From: Spirochaetaceae bacterium
GTDB lineage: Bacteria > Spirochaetota > Spirochaetia > Treponematales > Breznakiellaceae
Assembly: GCA_031257255.1 (NCBI GenBank)
Contig: JAIROZ010000060.1
Coordinates: forward strand, 1-35,493
Reading direction: 5' to 3'
DNA: 35,493 bases
Made by a program: the position numbers and the translations under genes. The notes under the pieces are model-generated. The model made no database searches, was not told the origin of the DNA, and saw only the letters and a program-made list of their open reading frames with translations. Shown one piece after another: positions 21,388-29,953 of the stretch. Position 1 is the first letter of the stretch. Each line of letters opens with the position of its first letter.

Positions 21388-22014
21388 ATGAATATCATTA
21401 ACAAACCATTCGTCTATAAACAATACGGGGTTTACTGCACATTTATCGTTATAAATATTATTGTGTTTGCGGCGCAGCAATTTTTAGGAGACGCTTTAAG
21501 CATTCATCTATCGATTGTGCCGGCGCTCATACTCCGTGGTGAATTATGGACTTTTGTTACATATATGTTCGCGCACGGCTCGGTTTCTCACATTCTTTTT
21601 AATATGATAGCGCTCTTTGTGTTCGGGAAGCCGTTGGAAGAATACATGGGCAGCATCGAATTCCTTGTATACTACCTCTTAACAGGCATATTTGCCGGCA
21701 TTTTTTCGTTTGGGGCATATATGCTCACAGGGAACTTAGGCTGCCAATTACTCGGCGCGTCCGGCGCTTTGTTTGCCGTTGAACTTGCCTACGCGGTATT
21801 CTTCCCGAATGCCGTTATCTACTTTTGGGGCATACTGCCGTTACGCGCTCCGTTAATGGTAATGTTTTTTACCTCGCTTGAATTGTTTTTTTCGGTAACC
21901 GGCTTGGATGCGGGAGTCGCCCATTTTACCCACCTTGCCGGTTTTCTTTTCGGCTGGCTTTATTTTCTAGTCCGCTTCCGCATAAATCCATGGAAGCGTT
22001 TGTTTTCAAAGTAG
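21388..22014 (+). CDS. rhomboid family intramembrane serine protease
   Basis: A 208-residue protein with six membrane segments. The catalytic Ser is in LLGASGALFA (GxSG, about 121-130) and the His in VAHFTHLAGFLFGW near helix 6 (about 177-190). ELWTFVTYMFAHGSVSHILFNM, the loop-1/helix-2 signature with WR-like and His/Asn residues, is at about 51-72. Rhomboids cut transmembrane proteins within the bilayer; the bacterial substrates are mostly unknown. All expected catalytic residues are seen. The start has no clear Shine-Dalgarno and is 4 bases past the CHR stop, so it is probably coupled. Confidence 0.9.
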   Translation: MNIINKPFVYKQYGVYCTFIVINIIVFAAQQFLGDALSIHLSIVPALILRGELWTFVTYMFAHGSVSHILFNMIALFVFGKPLEEYMGSIEFLVYYLLTGIFAGIFSFGAYMLTGNLGCQLLGASGALFAVELAYAVFFPNAVIYFWGILPLRAPLMVMFFTSLELFFSVTGLDAGVAHFTHLAGFLFGWLYFLVRFRINPWKRLFSK

Positions 22015-22070
22015 AAGATATGTTACCTGCGGCGGGTTCTCAAAATTTAGGGTTTGGAAGGCTCTCATCC

Positions 22071-22099
22071 TTACCCATTTTTAAGAAAAGCGCTATAAT
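22071..22099 (+). promoter_or_regulatory. promoter for the acidic-protein/adk unit
   Basis: TTACCC (22071-22076), a 17-base spacer and a perfect TATAAT (22094-22099) precede the acidic-protein gene by about 40 bases. Confidence 0.5.
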
Positions 22100-22139
22100 T
22101 GCCGATAATCTATAAGTAAATCCGTATAAGGGGAAATGA

Positions 22140-24218
22140 ATGGACATCGCGGCAAAACCGTCGATTTTACAAGAACGAAGCGGAATAGGCTCATCCGATG
22201 AACTTGACGAGTATGGCGTCTGGATAAAGTCCGAGCCCAAGGACTGGACAGAGAACGCCGTTTCCGGCGGAAGCGGCGCTATAATCGAAGACATTTCAGA
22301 GGCGGTAAATGACGATACCGGTATCTCTGAGGAAGCCTCTGATATATTTGAAGCCCCGCCCATAGACGAAATAATTTTCCCCGAAGAAATGCCTGTCGAG
22401 GACGAAATAATCCCTCCAGAGGAAATGCAGCCTTTTGCCGAAGAGCCCCCCGCGTTTGAATCTCCACCGGCGGAATTTCCTCCGGCGGAAGCGCAGCCAA
22501 GAGAGAACGGCAGACAGACAGAACTCTTACAGACGATAGCGGAGCAACTTTCCGCGATAAAGACAGAACTTGCGGAATTGAAAGGCGCGTTTACTTCTTT
22601 CAAACCGCCCGCGCCGGGCTTCCCATCCACAAGCGGCGAATTAAATCCCCCGGTAAAAGAAGCCCGTAAGGCGGCTCACACGGAGCCGGAAAATACTTTT
22701 GCGGAAAATACTTTTGAGCCGGAGAAAGAGGACGGCTTTTTTGGCAATTACGACAATGAAGAAGCGATAGTCCTTACCGGCGAAGAACTTGACTACCTCA
22801 ATTCAGGCATGAGCGAAGGCTCAAATCAGGTTGAAGAAGACGCGGCATTGCCGGACGAAAAGGCTGAGGAATCGAATTCTATTAGTGAGGGCGATGGTTT
22901 TGAAGATGAGCAATTGTCTGCAAGCGAGATAGAATCGATACTTGCCAGCGCGGTGGTAATGGATGAGGAAGTAGATGATGCGCCGGAATTTGACCCTGTT
23001 ATGGAAAGCGGCGGCGCGGTATTTGAAGATTCTATCGAAGAGGCGGAGCCGGTTGAAGAAACTTTAACCGGCGAGGCAGAAGAACCGTGCGCGGATGCCC
23101 TTGTAGGCGCGGATCTTGTAATCGAAGAACCAGAAAATGAAATCCACGAATTGGAAGTTGAATCTGTCCAAGAAGAAGATAATTCATTTGCCAATGTAAC
23201 GATAGAACTTGAAGACGAGGAGAGCGCAAACGAGGGCGACCCGCTTGACGAACTAAGCGCCGAGTACGCCGAAGAAGAACTTAACATAAACTTGCCCGCC
23301 GAATTGACGGTGGAGACGCCGTTTGCGGAACCGCCCACGCTTGAGGAACAAACTGAGGAAAGTCCCGAAGATGACGGCGCAGGCGTCAACTTTTCGATAA
23401 AAGACTGGGATGAGGCGGCTCCCCCTGATGAAGAGGCGGAGATAGAGACGGCTCCCCCTGATGAAGAGGCGGAGACAGAGGCGGCTCCCTCTGATGAAGA
23501 GGCGGAGACAGAAGCGGCGCTTCCTACGGAAGCGGCGCTTACTTCGGAAGCGGTTGAACAAACGCCTATTGAATTTGAAGATTCTGAACATCCTGATTTT
23601 AGCCCTCTGGAATCGCTGGAAGAATCAACAGAAGAAGCCTCCGTTTTAGAAGACGCCGAACTTCCTGATTTTGATATTCCTGCGGAACTTGGACCGGTAA
23701 ATGAAGAAGTTACTATAACGGAAGAGGATTTACTTGAAGAAGCCGAACTTCCTGATTTTAGCGTTAATATAGAACCTGAAGAAACCGGCAAAGAAATTCC
23801 TCCCCCGGAAGAAACCGGCGAAGAAATTACACTCACGGAAGATGCCGGCGAAGAAATTATACTCACTGATGAAGACCTCAACATTGATGAACTTCCCGAT
23901 TTCAATATTCCAGACAAAAATGCTTCCGCAACAGACGAAGCCGACGCGGAACTGGAGCCAACTACCGAGGAACCGGACTTTCCCATAGAAGCGGATATTC
24001 CTGTAGAAACAGATTTGCCGTCTGCCGCTAAGACGGACGAAACTAAGCCAGCATCGGATATTCCGGCGGACTTCAGGCGGGAACTGACCGCCGTCCTTAC
24101 TTATGTCGATGCGCTTCTTGATGCGCTCCCGGACGAAAAAATCGAGGAATTTGCCCGCTCCGAACAATTTGAACACTACAAAAAAATATTTAAGGAACTT
24201 GGTATAAATGGCACATAA
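22140..24218 (+). CDS. very acidic, repeat-rich protein of unknown function
   Basis: A 692-residue protein dominated by Glu, Asp, Pro and Ala, with few basic residues and no signal peptide or membrane segment. The N-terminus has a distinct motif (SSDELDEYGVWIKSEPKDW, about 18-36). A short predicted coiled coil (LLQTIAEQLSAIKTELAELKG) lies at about 130-150. The middle is acidic and low-complexity, including three 33-base tandem repeats and recurring ELPDF segments (about 521-600). The last 50 residues (DFRRELTAVLTYVDALLDALPDEKIEEFARS) look like a compact helical domain. I infer a largely disordered cytoplasmic scaffold with folded ends. AGGGG supports the start, and the 3' end overlaps adk by 11 bases, so they are co-expressed. 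Confidence 0.75.
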   Translation: MDIAAKPSILQERSGIGSSDELDEYGVWIKSEPKDWTENAVSGGSGAIIEDISEAVNDDTGISEEASDIFEAPPIDEIIFPEEMPVEDEIIPPEEMQPFAEEPPAFESPPAEFPPAEAQPRENGRQTELLQTIAEQLSAIKTELAELKGAFTSFKPPAPGFPSTSGELNPPVKEARKAAHTEPENTFAENTFEPEKEDGFFGNYDNEEAIVLTGEELDYLNSGMSEGSNQVEEDAALPDEKAEESNSISEGDGFEDEQLSASEIESILASAVVMDEEVDDAPEFDPVMESGGAVFEDSIEEAEPVEETLTGEAEEPCADALVGADLVIEEPENEIHELEVESVQEEDNSFANVTIELEDEESANEGDPLDELSAEYAEEELNINLPAELTVETPFAEPPTLEEQTEESPEDDGAGVNFSIKDWDEAAPPDEEAEIETAPPDEEAETEAAPSDEEAETEAALPTEAALTSEAVEQTPIEFEDSEHPDFSPLESLEESTEEASVLEDAELPDFDIPAELGPVNEEVTITEEDLLEEAELPDFSVNIEPEETGKEIPPPEETGEEITLTEDAGEEIILTDEDLNIDELPDFNIPDKNASATDEADAELEPTTEEPDFPIEADIPVETDLPSAAKTDETKPASDIPADFRRELTAVLTYVDALLDALPDEKIEEFARSEQFEHYKKIFKELGINGT
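23415..23513 (+). repeat. three tandem 33-base repeats in the acidic-protein gene
   Basis: Units at 23415-23447, 23448-23480 and 23481-23513 each encode an 11-residue (A/T)AP(P/S)DEEAE-type block and differ at only a few bases. Two 18-base repeats follow at 23514-23549. They keep frame, so copy-number change would alter the protein length without breaking it. Confidence 0.85.
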
Positions 24219-24843
24219 TTTAATTTTTTTAGGACCGCCCGGCGCGGGCAAAGGAACACTTGCGGTGCGGGCAAAGGATTTACTTGCCGTGCCGCACATA
24301 AGCACCGGCAACATTTTCCGCGAGGCTATCGCCGAAAAATCGCCGCTCGGCTTGAAGGTTAAGGCAATAATTGATGCCGGCAAACTTGTCGATGACGAGA
24401 CAACAGTCGCCCTTGTGCGCGAACGTTTTACCCGCCCGGACATTCGCTCAGGCTACATCCTGGACGGCTTTCCCCGCACTATAGCGCAGGCTGAGGCGCT
24501 TGCGTCGTTTTCCAAAGTGGATGCGGCGGTCAACTTTGACATAGAAGATGCGGCAGTGCTAGAAAGGCTTGGCGGCAGGCGCGTATGCCGTAAATGCGGT
24601 TTTAATTGGCACCGGAAATTCAACCCGCCCATAAACGAAAAAGTCTGCGACAAATGCGGCGGCGAAGTCTACACCCGCGATGACGACAAAGCGGAAGCAA
24701 TACAAAAACGGCTCGCCGTCTACCGCGAACAAACCGCACCGCTAACAGGCTGGTACCGCGAAAAAGGGCTGCTCGTAAACATAGATGCCAATGGCAATGT
24801 CGAGGAAATCCTAACTTTGTTTAAGAAGGCGCTCAATCTTTAG
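24208..24843 (+). CDS. adk: adenylate kinase (zinc-type LID)
   Basis: Interconverts ATP + AMP and two ADP. The 211-residue product has the P-loop GPPGAGKGT (9-17), the AMP-binding STGNIFREAI (about 32-41) and LDGFPRT (about 90-96) segments. The LID domain carries two Cys pairs (C-x2-C at RRVCRKCG and C-x2-C at EKVCDKCGG), so it should bind structural zinc as in Gram-positive Adks. All catalytic Args are in place. AAGGAA lies at about 13 bases and the start lies inside the end of the acidic-protein gene. The 3' end runs 33 bases into the convergent DUF115 gene. Confidence 0.96.
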   Translation: MAHNLIFLGPPGAGKGTLAVRAKDLLAVPHISTGNIFREAIAEKSPLGLKVKAIIDAGKLVDDETTVALVRERFTRPDIRSGYILDGFPRTIAQAEALASFSKVDAAVNFDIEDAAVLERLGGRRVCRKCGFNWHRKFNPPINEKVCDKCGGEVYTRDDDKAEAIQKRLAVYREQTAPLTGWYREKGLLVNIDANGNVEEILTLFKKALNL

Positions 24844-26481
24844 GGCGCAATAATTTGCCGTCTCCGCCAGAAGCGCTGGGGCGGCAAGTTCATTTTTGCG
24901 GTAACGGACGGCGGCGGCAGCCGGCAGCAATGTAACAAATACCTGCTTCTGTTCAGGATTCAGCGTTTCCGCATACCGCGCAATGTTTGTGGTGAATGTC
25001 GGCAGTCCCAGTATTTTACGCCTGTAATCCGATAAAAATTGCCGCGCTCCGCATGCCGCCTTTCCGCTTGCAAATAAACTTATTGTCCTGGACACCGCCT
25101 GATTCATCTCCTCATCATTTACCGCAATCGGCGCTCCTCCGCCCTTAGCCGGAAAAATACGCGCCGTCAAATCCCGGCTTTTTTCTTCCAAACGTTTCCT
25201 GTAAAGCGAAAGCGATTTTGTTTCGTAATACCAGCCGGTTTCAGTTTCAATTTTTTTTAGGCTTGGACTCTTGTACAAAAAAGCGGACAGCAAAGACGAA
25301 GCGGGGCGGAGCCTATTCTGACGGCGCATAAAATACGGGTAAAAATAAGCGCCACGCGAATATGCAGCCCCTTGCGGGTAGGAATAGTCCGCGCCAAAAA
25401 TCCGGATGCGCCGAGCGCCCATTTTACAGGCTATCGTAACACCCGCATAGGTAACATTCGCGCCGGATGTATCAAGTGTTGGAAAGTTCCGGTAATTTGC
25501 CGAAATATAATTGGTAAGCGGATGACCGCCGGAAAAGAAAAATGTTTTGCCGCCGCGCCGGGCAATAAGGGGCGGGCTTGCCAAGTCCAAAAAAAGCGGC
25601 AATTTTGATATATCCTGTCCTATAAAATGAGACGCGCTTATATGCTGGCAGTCTATAGAAATAACGGCATCCGGCAAAATACCGGCATAAAGCAGAGCGG
25701 GCAGACTCGTATCGGTCGCTATAAGGTAAAATTGCGCCCTTTCCTTTTTGATGATGGGGATTTGCTCATCCAGCGATGGACCTGCGGCGGTAACGGCGGC
25801 GCTGGACACGGGCGGCAGGACATTATTCTGAGATTCCGAAATTATGCAATTATGAATGATATTGGAAAACCACCGTTTGCCAAAACAACTTTGCACCGAA
25901 AAATCTTCGGCAATGTTTTCTACCGCTTGTTTTATGGCATTTGCCGCCGGCATAAAATTTTCGGCATCATTGCCGGTACGGGCGCGTAGCGGCAGAGTCG
26001 CAAGCCCTCCGTGCAATACAGGCTGGTACATATTGAGCAGCGCATTCAGTACCTCATTAGGTTCCGGGTCTATCATGAGGGAAAAGCGCTCGTCATTAAA
26101 AAGTGAAATATAATCATAGTGGCATAAGAGTTCGGCAACTGAATTGATGTCGTAGTCTATAACGAGTACCTGCTCAACTCCGGCGCAGCGCAGCGCCGCC
26201 GCCGCATAAAAGCCGGCACCCAGCCCCAAAAGCACTATAAATCCCGCGCCGTCCAATGTGGCGACAAGCCGTTCCGCTTCTTTTTCGGGAGAAGTGAGTG
26301 AATGTAATGTATGGGCGCTGCCTGCCGCGTCTACCCACGCGGGGAGTAGTTTTCCTTCCCGTGATTCAACAAAGCGGTAGCGCCCCAGCGTTGTCTCCGC
26401 AGCGGTAAAACGCGAACAAAGTTCCGCATGCGCCCTGCTTAGGCTTAACAGGTTGCGGTCAAATATAAATTGTTTATCCAT
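24811..26481 (-). CDS. DUF115/MptE-like motility-accessory (Maf-type) protein, copy A
   Basis: A 556-residue protein of the 6-hydroxymethylpterin pyrophosphokinase MptE-like family. An N-terminal Rossmann-like part holds FIVLLGLGAGFYAAAAL (about 81-97) and VLVIDYDINS (about 105-114). The DUF115 core begins FGKRWFSNIIHN and continues with AVTAAGPSLDEQIPIIKK (about 229-246), LIATDTSLPALLYAGILPDAVISID and ARRIRIFGADYSYP. In flagellated bacteria such Maf proteins are involved in flagellin glycosylation, probably by transferring nonulosonic acid-type sugars. T. denticola flagellins are glycosylated, which fits (inference). The gene overlaps the next copy by 8 bases and its 3' end overlaps adk. Confidence 0.8.
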   Translation of the reverse strand: MDKQFIFDRNLLSLSRAHAELCSRFTAAETTLGRYRFVESREGKLLPAWVDAAGSAHTLHSLTSPEKEAERLVATLDGAGFIVLLGLGAGFYAAAALRCAGVEQVLVIDYDINSVAELLCHYDYISLFNDERFSLMIDPEPNEVLNALLNMYQPVLHGGLATLPLRARTGNDAENFMPAANAIKQAVENIAEDFSVQSCFGKRWFSNIIHNCIISESQNNVLPPVSSAAVTAAGPSLDEQIPIIKKERAQFYLIATDTSLPALLYAGILPDAVISIDCQHISASHFIGQDISKLPLFLDLASPPLIARRGGKTFFFSGGHPLTNYISANYRNFPTLDTSGANVTYAGVTIACKMGARRIRIFGADYSYPQGAAYSRGAYFYPYFMRRQNRLRPASSLLSAFLYKSPSLKKIETETGWYYETKSLSLYRKRLEEKSRDLTARIFPAKGGGAPIAVNDEEMNQAVSRTISLFASGKAACGARQFLSDYRRKILGLPTFTTNIARYAETLNPEQKQVFVTLLPAAAAVRYRKNELAAPALLAETANYCALKIERLLKQS

Positions 26482-27943
26482 GCTTCTTTAATAATCCTAC
26501 TATTTTGTCTTCTATTTCTTCAATGCCGTGAGGTTCGCCGCCCTCAAAAAGCAATTCCGAAACCTCGCGGCAAACCGCCCCTTCCGGCTCACGCCTGATT
26601 TCTTCTATTACTACGCGCCCCAAGCCGCGTTCATTAAGAGCGCGGACGGCGTTTACATCCTGCCATGTCAATTTTTCGGTATTCTGTTCCGGCTTGAATT
26701 CAGAAAACTGAAAGACCCGTTCTTTGTGTTCGCGTTCATAGCGCTCAAACCAGCGGGCATATACATCGAGGCTTCCGCCCTCCCGCATTCCCAGCGCCCG
26801 CTCAAAGCGCCGTGTATACCAGGGCGATGTGCGCGTTGATTTTGCGCCCGCCATAATGTCAAAAAGATACGGGCGGGTATGCGTCTGAATATCCCGCGTC
26901 TTAAAATCCATTCCGCAGACATAAACCTTGCCATCGCTTAGTCCCAGCGCCAAATCGAGAGCCGCCGCGCTTACCGTGCCGCTTTCCGGCAGCAAAAAAA
27001 CAGGCAGTCCGGCGCTGCGCAACATCAGCGACTCAACTTGATTGACCGCAAACGGAAAGACAGAAAACCGAAGAGCGCTTGAACTTAGGGCGGCATGGAG
27101 AGGGTAGGCGAGTGGTACGCGGCGGGAGTCATCGCGGCGGTATCCGGCATATCGTACAAATTCCGCCAGATGAAGGAGCGCCCAGTTGCCGCCGTCTGAT
27201 GTTACAACCAAATCGGGCGTTACACCCGCGTTGTTTAACGCGGGAAGCGCCGAGGAGGCGGCAAAGACAAGCGGGCTTTTGCCGCTCTCTTGCGCCCGCC
27301 GCAGGATGGGGAGCGCGGCTTCCAAAGACGGACCGCTTGCGCAGACCACGCAGTTGTTACGCGCTTTTTTTTGCGGTATCACAACTTTTGATATATTGCT
27401 GGCATTGTAAAGAATATTGAGAAACCACCTTTTGCCAAAAAAATTCAATGTGCGCCTGCCCGCTTCTATGCTTTTAATAAAGGCGGCGGTTTCGCCAACT
27501 ATCGCAAGATAAGCCGCCCCGTAAGCGGCGCGGGCGGGACGCCATTCAATTATCTTTACGCGCCGCGCCTCCGTAAGCGGAATCCGCGCTTCCAAAAAAT
27601 CCGCAAGATTCCCGCAAGACGGCGACCACTCGGCGGAGACGGATTTTTCCACATCTGTTGATGTGGAAAAATCCGGTGGTAGATTGCCGGAAAGAAAAAA
27701 ATCACTTGCGTGTAAAGAAACGATAAAAGGCTGCGTTCCGTACTTGGCGGCGCGTTCCCTTATGAATGGAATTATATAGCCGAGTCCGCATTCCATCAGA
27801 ATGAATACGCGCTCCTCTCCGGTAAGCGGCAGAGTTTTCACAAATTTACGCGCTTCGGAGAGCGGGTCGTAACGGGAATGAAGCGGCTGTCCCGCAACTT
27901 CCGCGCTTACCATTCCATTTTTGGCATAAACTATTTTTTCCAT
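26474..27943 (-). CDS. DUF115/MptE-like motility-accessory (Maf-type) protein, copy B
   Basis: A 489-residue paralogue of the following gene with the same order: VFILMECGLGYIIPFI (about 46-61), FFGKRWFLNILYN, then CVVCASGPSLEAALPILRRA (about 198-217), FAASSALPALNNAGVTPDLVVTSDGG, and a late VYVCGMDFKT. The shared FGKRWF.NI.(Y/H)N and GPSLE/D motifs show common descent, but the rest has diverged strongly. The start has no good ribosome-binding site and lies 12 bases after the VanZ gene stop. A 15-bp perfect hairpin at 27640-27675 interrupts the poorly conserved linker at about residues 90-101. Confidence 0.78.
   Translation of the reverse strand: MEKIVYAKNGMVSAEVAGQPLHSRYDPLSEARKFVKTLPLTGEERVFILMECGLGYIIPFIRERAAKYGTQPFIVSLHASDFFLSGNLPPDFSTSTDVEKSVSAEWSPSCGNLADFLEARIPLTEARRVKIIEWRPARAAYGAAYLAIVGETAAFIKSIEAGRRTLNFFGKRWFLNILYNASNISKVVIPQKKARNNCVVCASGPSLEAALPILRRAQESGKSPLVFAASSALPALNNAGVTPDLVVTSDGGNWALLHLAEFVRYAGYRRDDSRRVPLAYPLHAALSSSALRFSVFPFAVNQVESLMLRSAGLPVFLLPESGTVSAAALDLALGLSDGKVYVCGMDFKTRDIQTHTRPYLFDIMAGAKSTRTSPWYTRRFERALGMREGGSLDVYARWFERYEREHKERVFQFSEFKPEQNTEKLTWQDVNAVRALNERGLGRVVIEEIRREPEGAVCREVSELLFEGGEPHGIEEIEDKIVGLLKKHG
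27640..27675. repeat. perfect 15-bp inverted repeat inside DUF115 copy B
   Basis: CGGATTTTTCCACAT (27640-27654) and ATGTGGAAAAATCCG (27661-27675) are perfect complements around a 6-base loop. This is the longest perfect stem in the window and lies wholly within the coding sequence. Confidence 0.85.
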
Positions 27944-27955
27944 AACATAAGCGCG

Positions 27956-28396
27956 TCAATGTTTGCGGGAAAACAGAGGTTTGATTTTGGGGAAGACGCG
28001 CATAGACCAAAATCCGGCGCTTACGCCCAGAACCGCGCCGAGCGTGTCGGCAAGCCAGTCCAGCGCGGAACATTCGCGCCCCGGCGTAAAAGACTGATGG
28101 AATTCGTCGATAATGCCGTAAAGCGAGACGGCGCATATTGTAATTAGTGCTGAGCGGATGGGGCGCGTCTTTACCGCTTTGGGCGTCCACCACCAACTCC
28201 ACGCGCCGGTAAGCCCCGCAAAGCATACAAAATGTATCAGTTTATCGGAAATATTTGCGTCCTCAATAATATGTATCGTTGGCAGAGACGAAAGATAAAA
28301 ACTTGCCGCAAGAATAAGCGGTCCGGGCAAATGTATCAAAACCGCACATACATTCTTTAACAGCGCTTCTTTTTTTGTGGTGTTAATTTTTTCCAT
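27956..28396 (-). CDS. VanZ-like family membrane protein
   Basis: A 146-residue membrane protein with four hydrophobic segments. VanZ-like hallmarks are SFYLSSLPTIHI after helix 1 (FxLSSxP), ANISDKLIHFVCFAGLTGA (the DK..HF..F segment, about 48-66), YGIIDEFHQSFTPGRECSALDWLADTLGAVLG (about 93-124, with the D/E-x-x-Q...GR...D.laN pattern). VanZ itself lowers teicoplanin susceptibility, but most relatives have no known role and are likely envelope proteins. AAAGGAAC precedes the ATG. It lies between the Tp0751-like gene (51 bases upstream) and the DUF115 pair. Confidence 0.88.
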   Translation of the reverse strand: MEKINTTKKEALLKNVCAVLIHLPGPLILAASFYLSSLPTIHIIEDANISDKLIHFVCFAGLTGAWSWWWTPKAVKTRPIRSALITICAVSLYGIIDEFHQSFTPGRECSALDWLADTLGAVLGVSAGFWSMRVFPKIKPLFSRKH

Positions 28397-28447
28397 TTTG
28401 TTCCTTTTATGTTATGACATAAACCAATGTATATATGCAGAGGTTCC

Positions 28448-29953
28448 TTATTCCGCGCCTGCCGGCGAGAGTGCTGTAGGCGTTTCGTTGTATGATTGTA
28501 TGCCGCGTGTTCCAAGTCGTATGCGATACAGTTTGAGCGCCCCGTCTGCCGTCCTTTCTACGCGGTACGATTCGCGTGAAGGCAGCGGATATACAGCCGC
28601 GCTGTTTTTTTCCTGCTGCGGTATTCTGGGAATCAGTTCAAGAATTTCGTTGTTCTCCAGCGCAAAAAATGAGTAGTTTCCCTGTTCACGGATGGAACTG
28701 TTAGTAATTTCAAATTCGCCGGATGGAAAAAAGCGTATGTTCCCCCACGCGCATGTATACGATGCCTGTATACGCGACTCTACAGGCAGTTCATTTTTCT
28801 TTGTGTCCCGCGATGCCTTGCGGTAAGCGCCGTCCCAGGGGGCGTTCACCTGTATTCTCATACGCACATCCTCAAATACACGCACACGAATACTATCAAC
28901 CGATTCAAGTTCAATATCTACAACGCGGTTCATAGTCGGTACAGATATATTCTGACTCGATATATATATTCCAAAACGAGTCGCGCTGGAATTGCGCCAT
29001 GTATAAACCTGCTGCGTATTATCTCCATAAAAAATAATTTCGCGGTTTTCCGTATCAAAATAAATATATTGTTCGTTATCAACTGTACCACCGGCGCTTA
29101 CATGATACCAAAGTCCGCTTACAAAGCGCTCAAAACGCCCCGCGCCGCCGCCCAGTACATCGCGTAATGTGCGCGTTTCGATTCTCGCGCCCGGCAGTTT
29201 AACGGTATTCTGGCGCTCGTACAGCCCTTTTGCGCCGTTATAGCCCCAAGTTGTTTCAATCTGGTCAAGTTCATTGCCAGATGATGTATCGCGTGAGCGT
29301 ACTAAAATAGCGTAACTCGCGCCGCCCGATGTTCCCTGTTCGTACGCCCGCGACCTTGCCGTTTCCTCAACAGAAATACTGCCGTCTGTAACTATCTCGG
29401 CAAGCGTATCAATGCGCGGCGAGCCGTTTGCCGCCTTGTTCCACATAAATACAGACATTGTTTTTTCGTCCTGCTCATTCATTCCTGTGGCGAGTATGCA
29501 ATTTTTATGAGCGCCCGTTAAATCCTGAGTGTAAAGCGCGAGCGTAGCGGGGCGCGTTGCTCCGGTTTTTGTTGTATATATCCGCGTATATGTAAATGTG
29601 AATTCATTATATTCGACAAACGTTACCATAATAGGAGAATGTACTCCGTTTAGAGTACGGTACGCGATGACCTGCTCCTCGCTTCCGTCTCCGTCAAAAT
29701 CGCCTGACAGTACGCTTACGGCAATATCTCCGTCATCCAAAGAAACGCGGGGTTCCTCGCCCGCTTTATATACACGGATTCCGCTAAGGTCGATGTTCTC
29801 ATCTCCGTCAATAAAAACACCGGCATCCGCGTCAACGCCCGCTTTTATCCGTGTATTATTTTTTAAGACACCGGGCAAAAATACAAATGACGCGATAATA
29901 AGCGCGGTAGCGGAAAACGCGATAATACTGATATTTCTGGTAATACGCTTCAT
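28448..29953 (-). CDS. pallilysin (Tp0751)-like surface protein without an HEXXH motif
   Basis: A 501-residue protein with an N-terminal membrane anchor or signal (about 7-30). Residues about 277-378 align, from memory, with the T. pallidum Tp0751 lipocalin-like domain: FVSGLWY against LLAGLWI, YIYFDTENREIIF against LLFFDREHAEITF, VRVFEDVRMRI against VRAVEDVARLK, and APWDGAYR against SMWDGQYT. Tp0751 binds laminin and other host proteins and has been reported as an HEXXH metalloprotease. Its HEVIH segment is VDSIR here (352-356), so no zinc site is expected. An extra N-terminal region contains DFDGDGSEE (about 85-93), like FG-GAP or EF-hand calcium loops. The start overlaps the stop of the preceding gene by 4 bases. 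Confidence 0.78.
   Translation of the reverse strand: MKRITRNISIIAFSATALIIASFVFLPGVLKNNTRIKAGVDADAGVFIDGDENIDLSGIRVYKAGEEPRVSLDDGDIAVSVLSGDFDGDGSEEQVIAYRTLNGVHSPIMVTFVEYNEFTFTYTRIYTTKTGATRPATLALYTQDLTGAHKNCILATGMNEQDEKTMSVFMWNKAANGSPRIDTLAEIVTDGSISVEETARSRAYEQGTSGGASYAILVRSRDTSSGNELDQIETTWGYNGAKGLYERQNTVKLPGARIETRTLRDVLGGGAGRFERFVSGLWYHVSAGGTVDNEQYIYFDTENREIIFYGDNTQQVYTWRNSSATRFGIYISSQNISVPTMNRVVDIELESVDSIRVRVFEDVRMRIQVNAPWDGAYRKASRDTKKNELPVESRIQASYTCAWGNIRFFPSGEFEITNSSIREQGNYSFFALENNEILELIPRIPQQEKNSAAVYPLPSRESYRVERTADGALKLYRIRLGTRGIQSYNETPTALSPAGAE

Noticed and set aside
22826..23986. A 386-codon Ser-rich reading frame on the minus strand inside the acidic-protein gene.
   Set aside because: It is the complement of GAA/GAG/GAC/GAT-rich coding sequence, which yields Ser codons on the other strand. 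It has no ribosome-binding site and no family resemblance.
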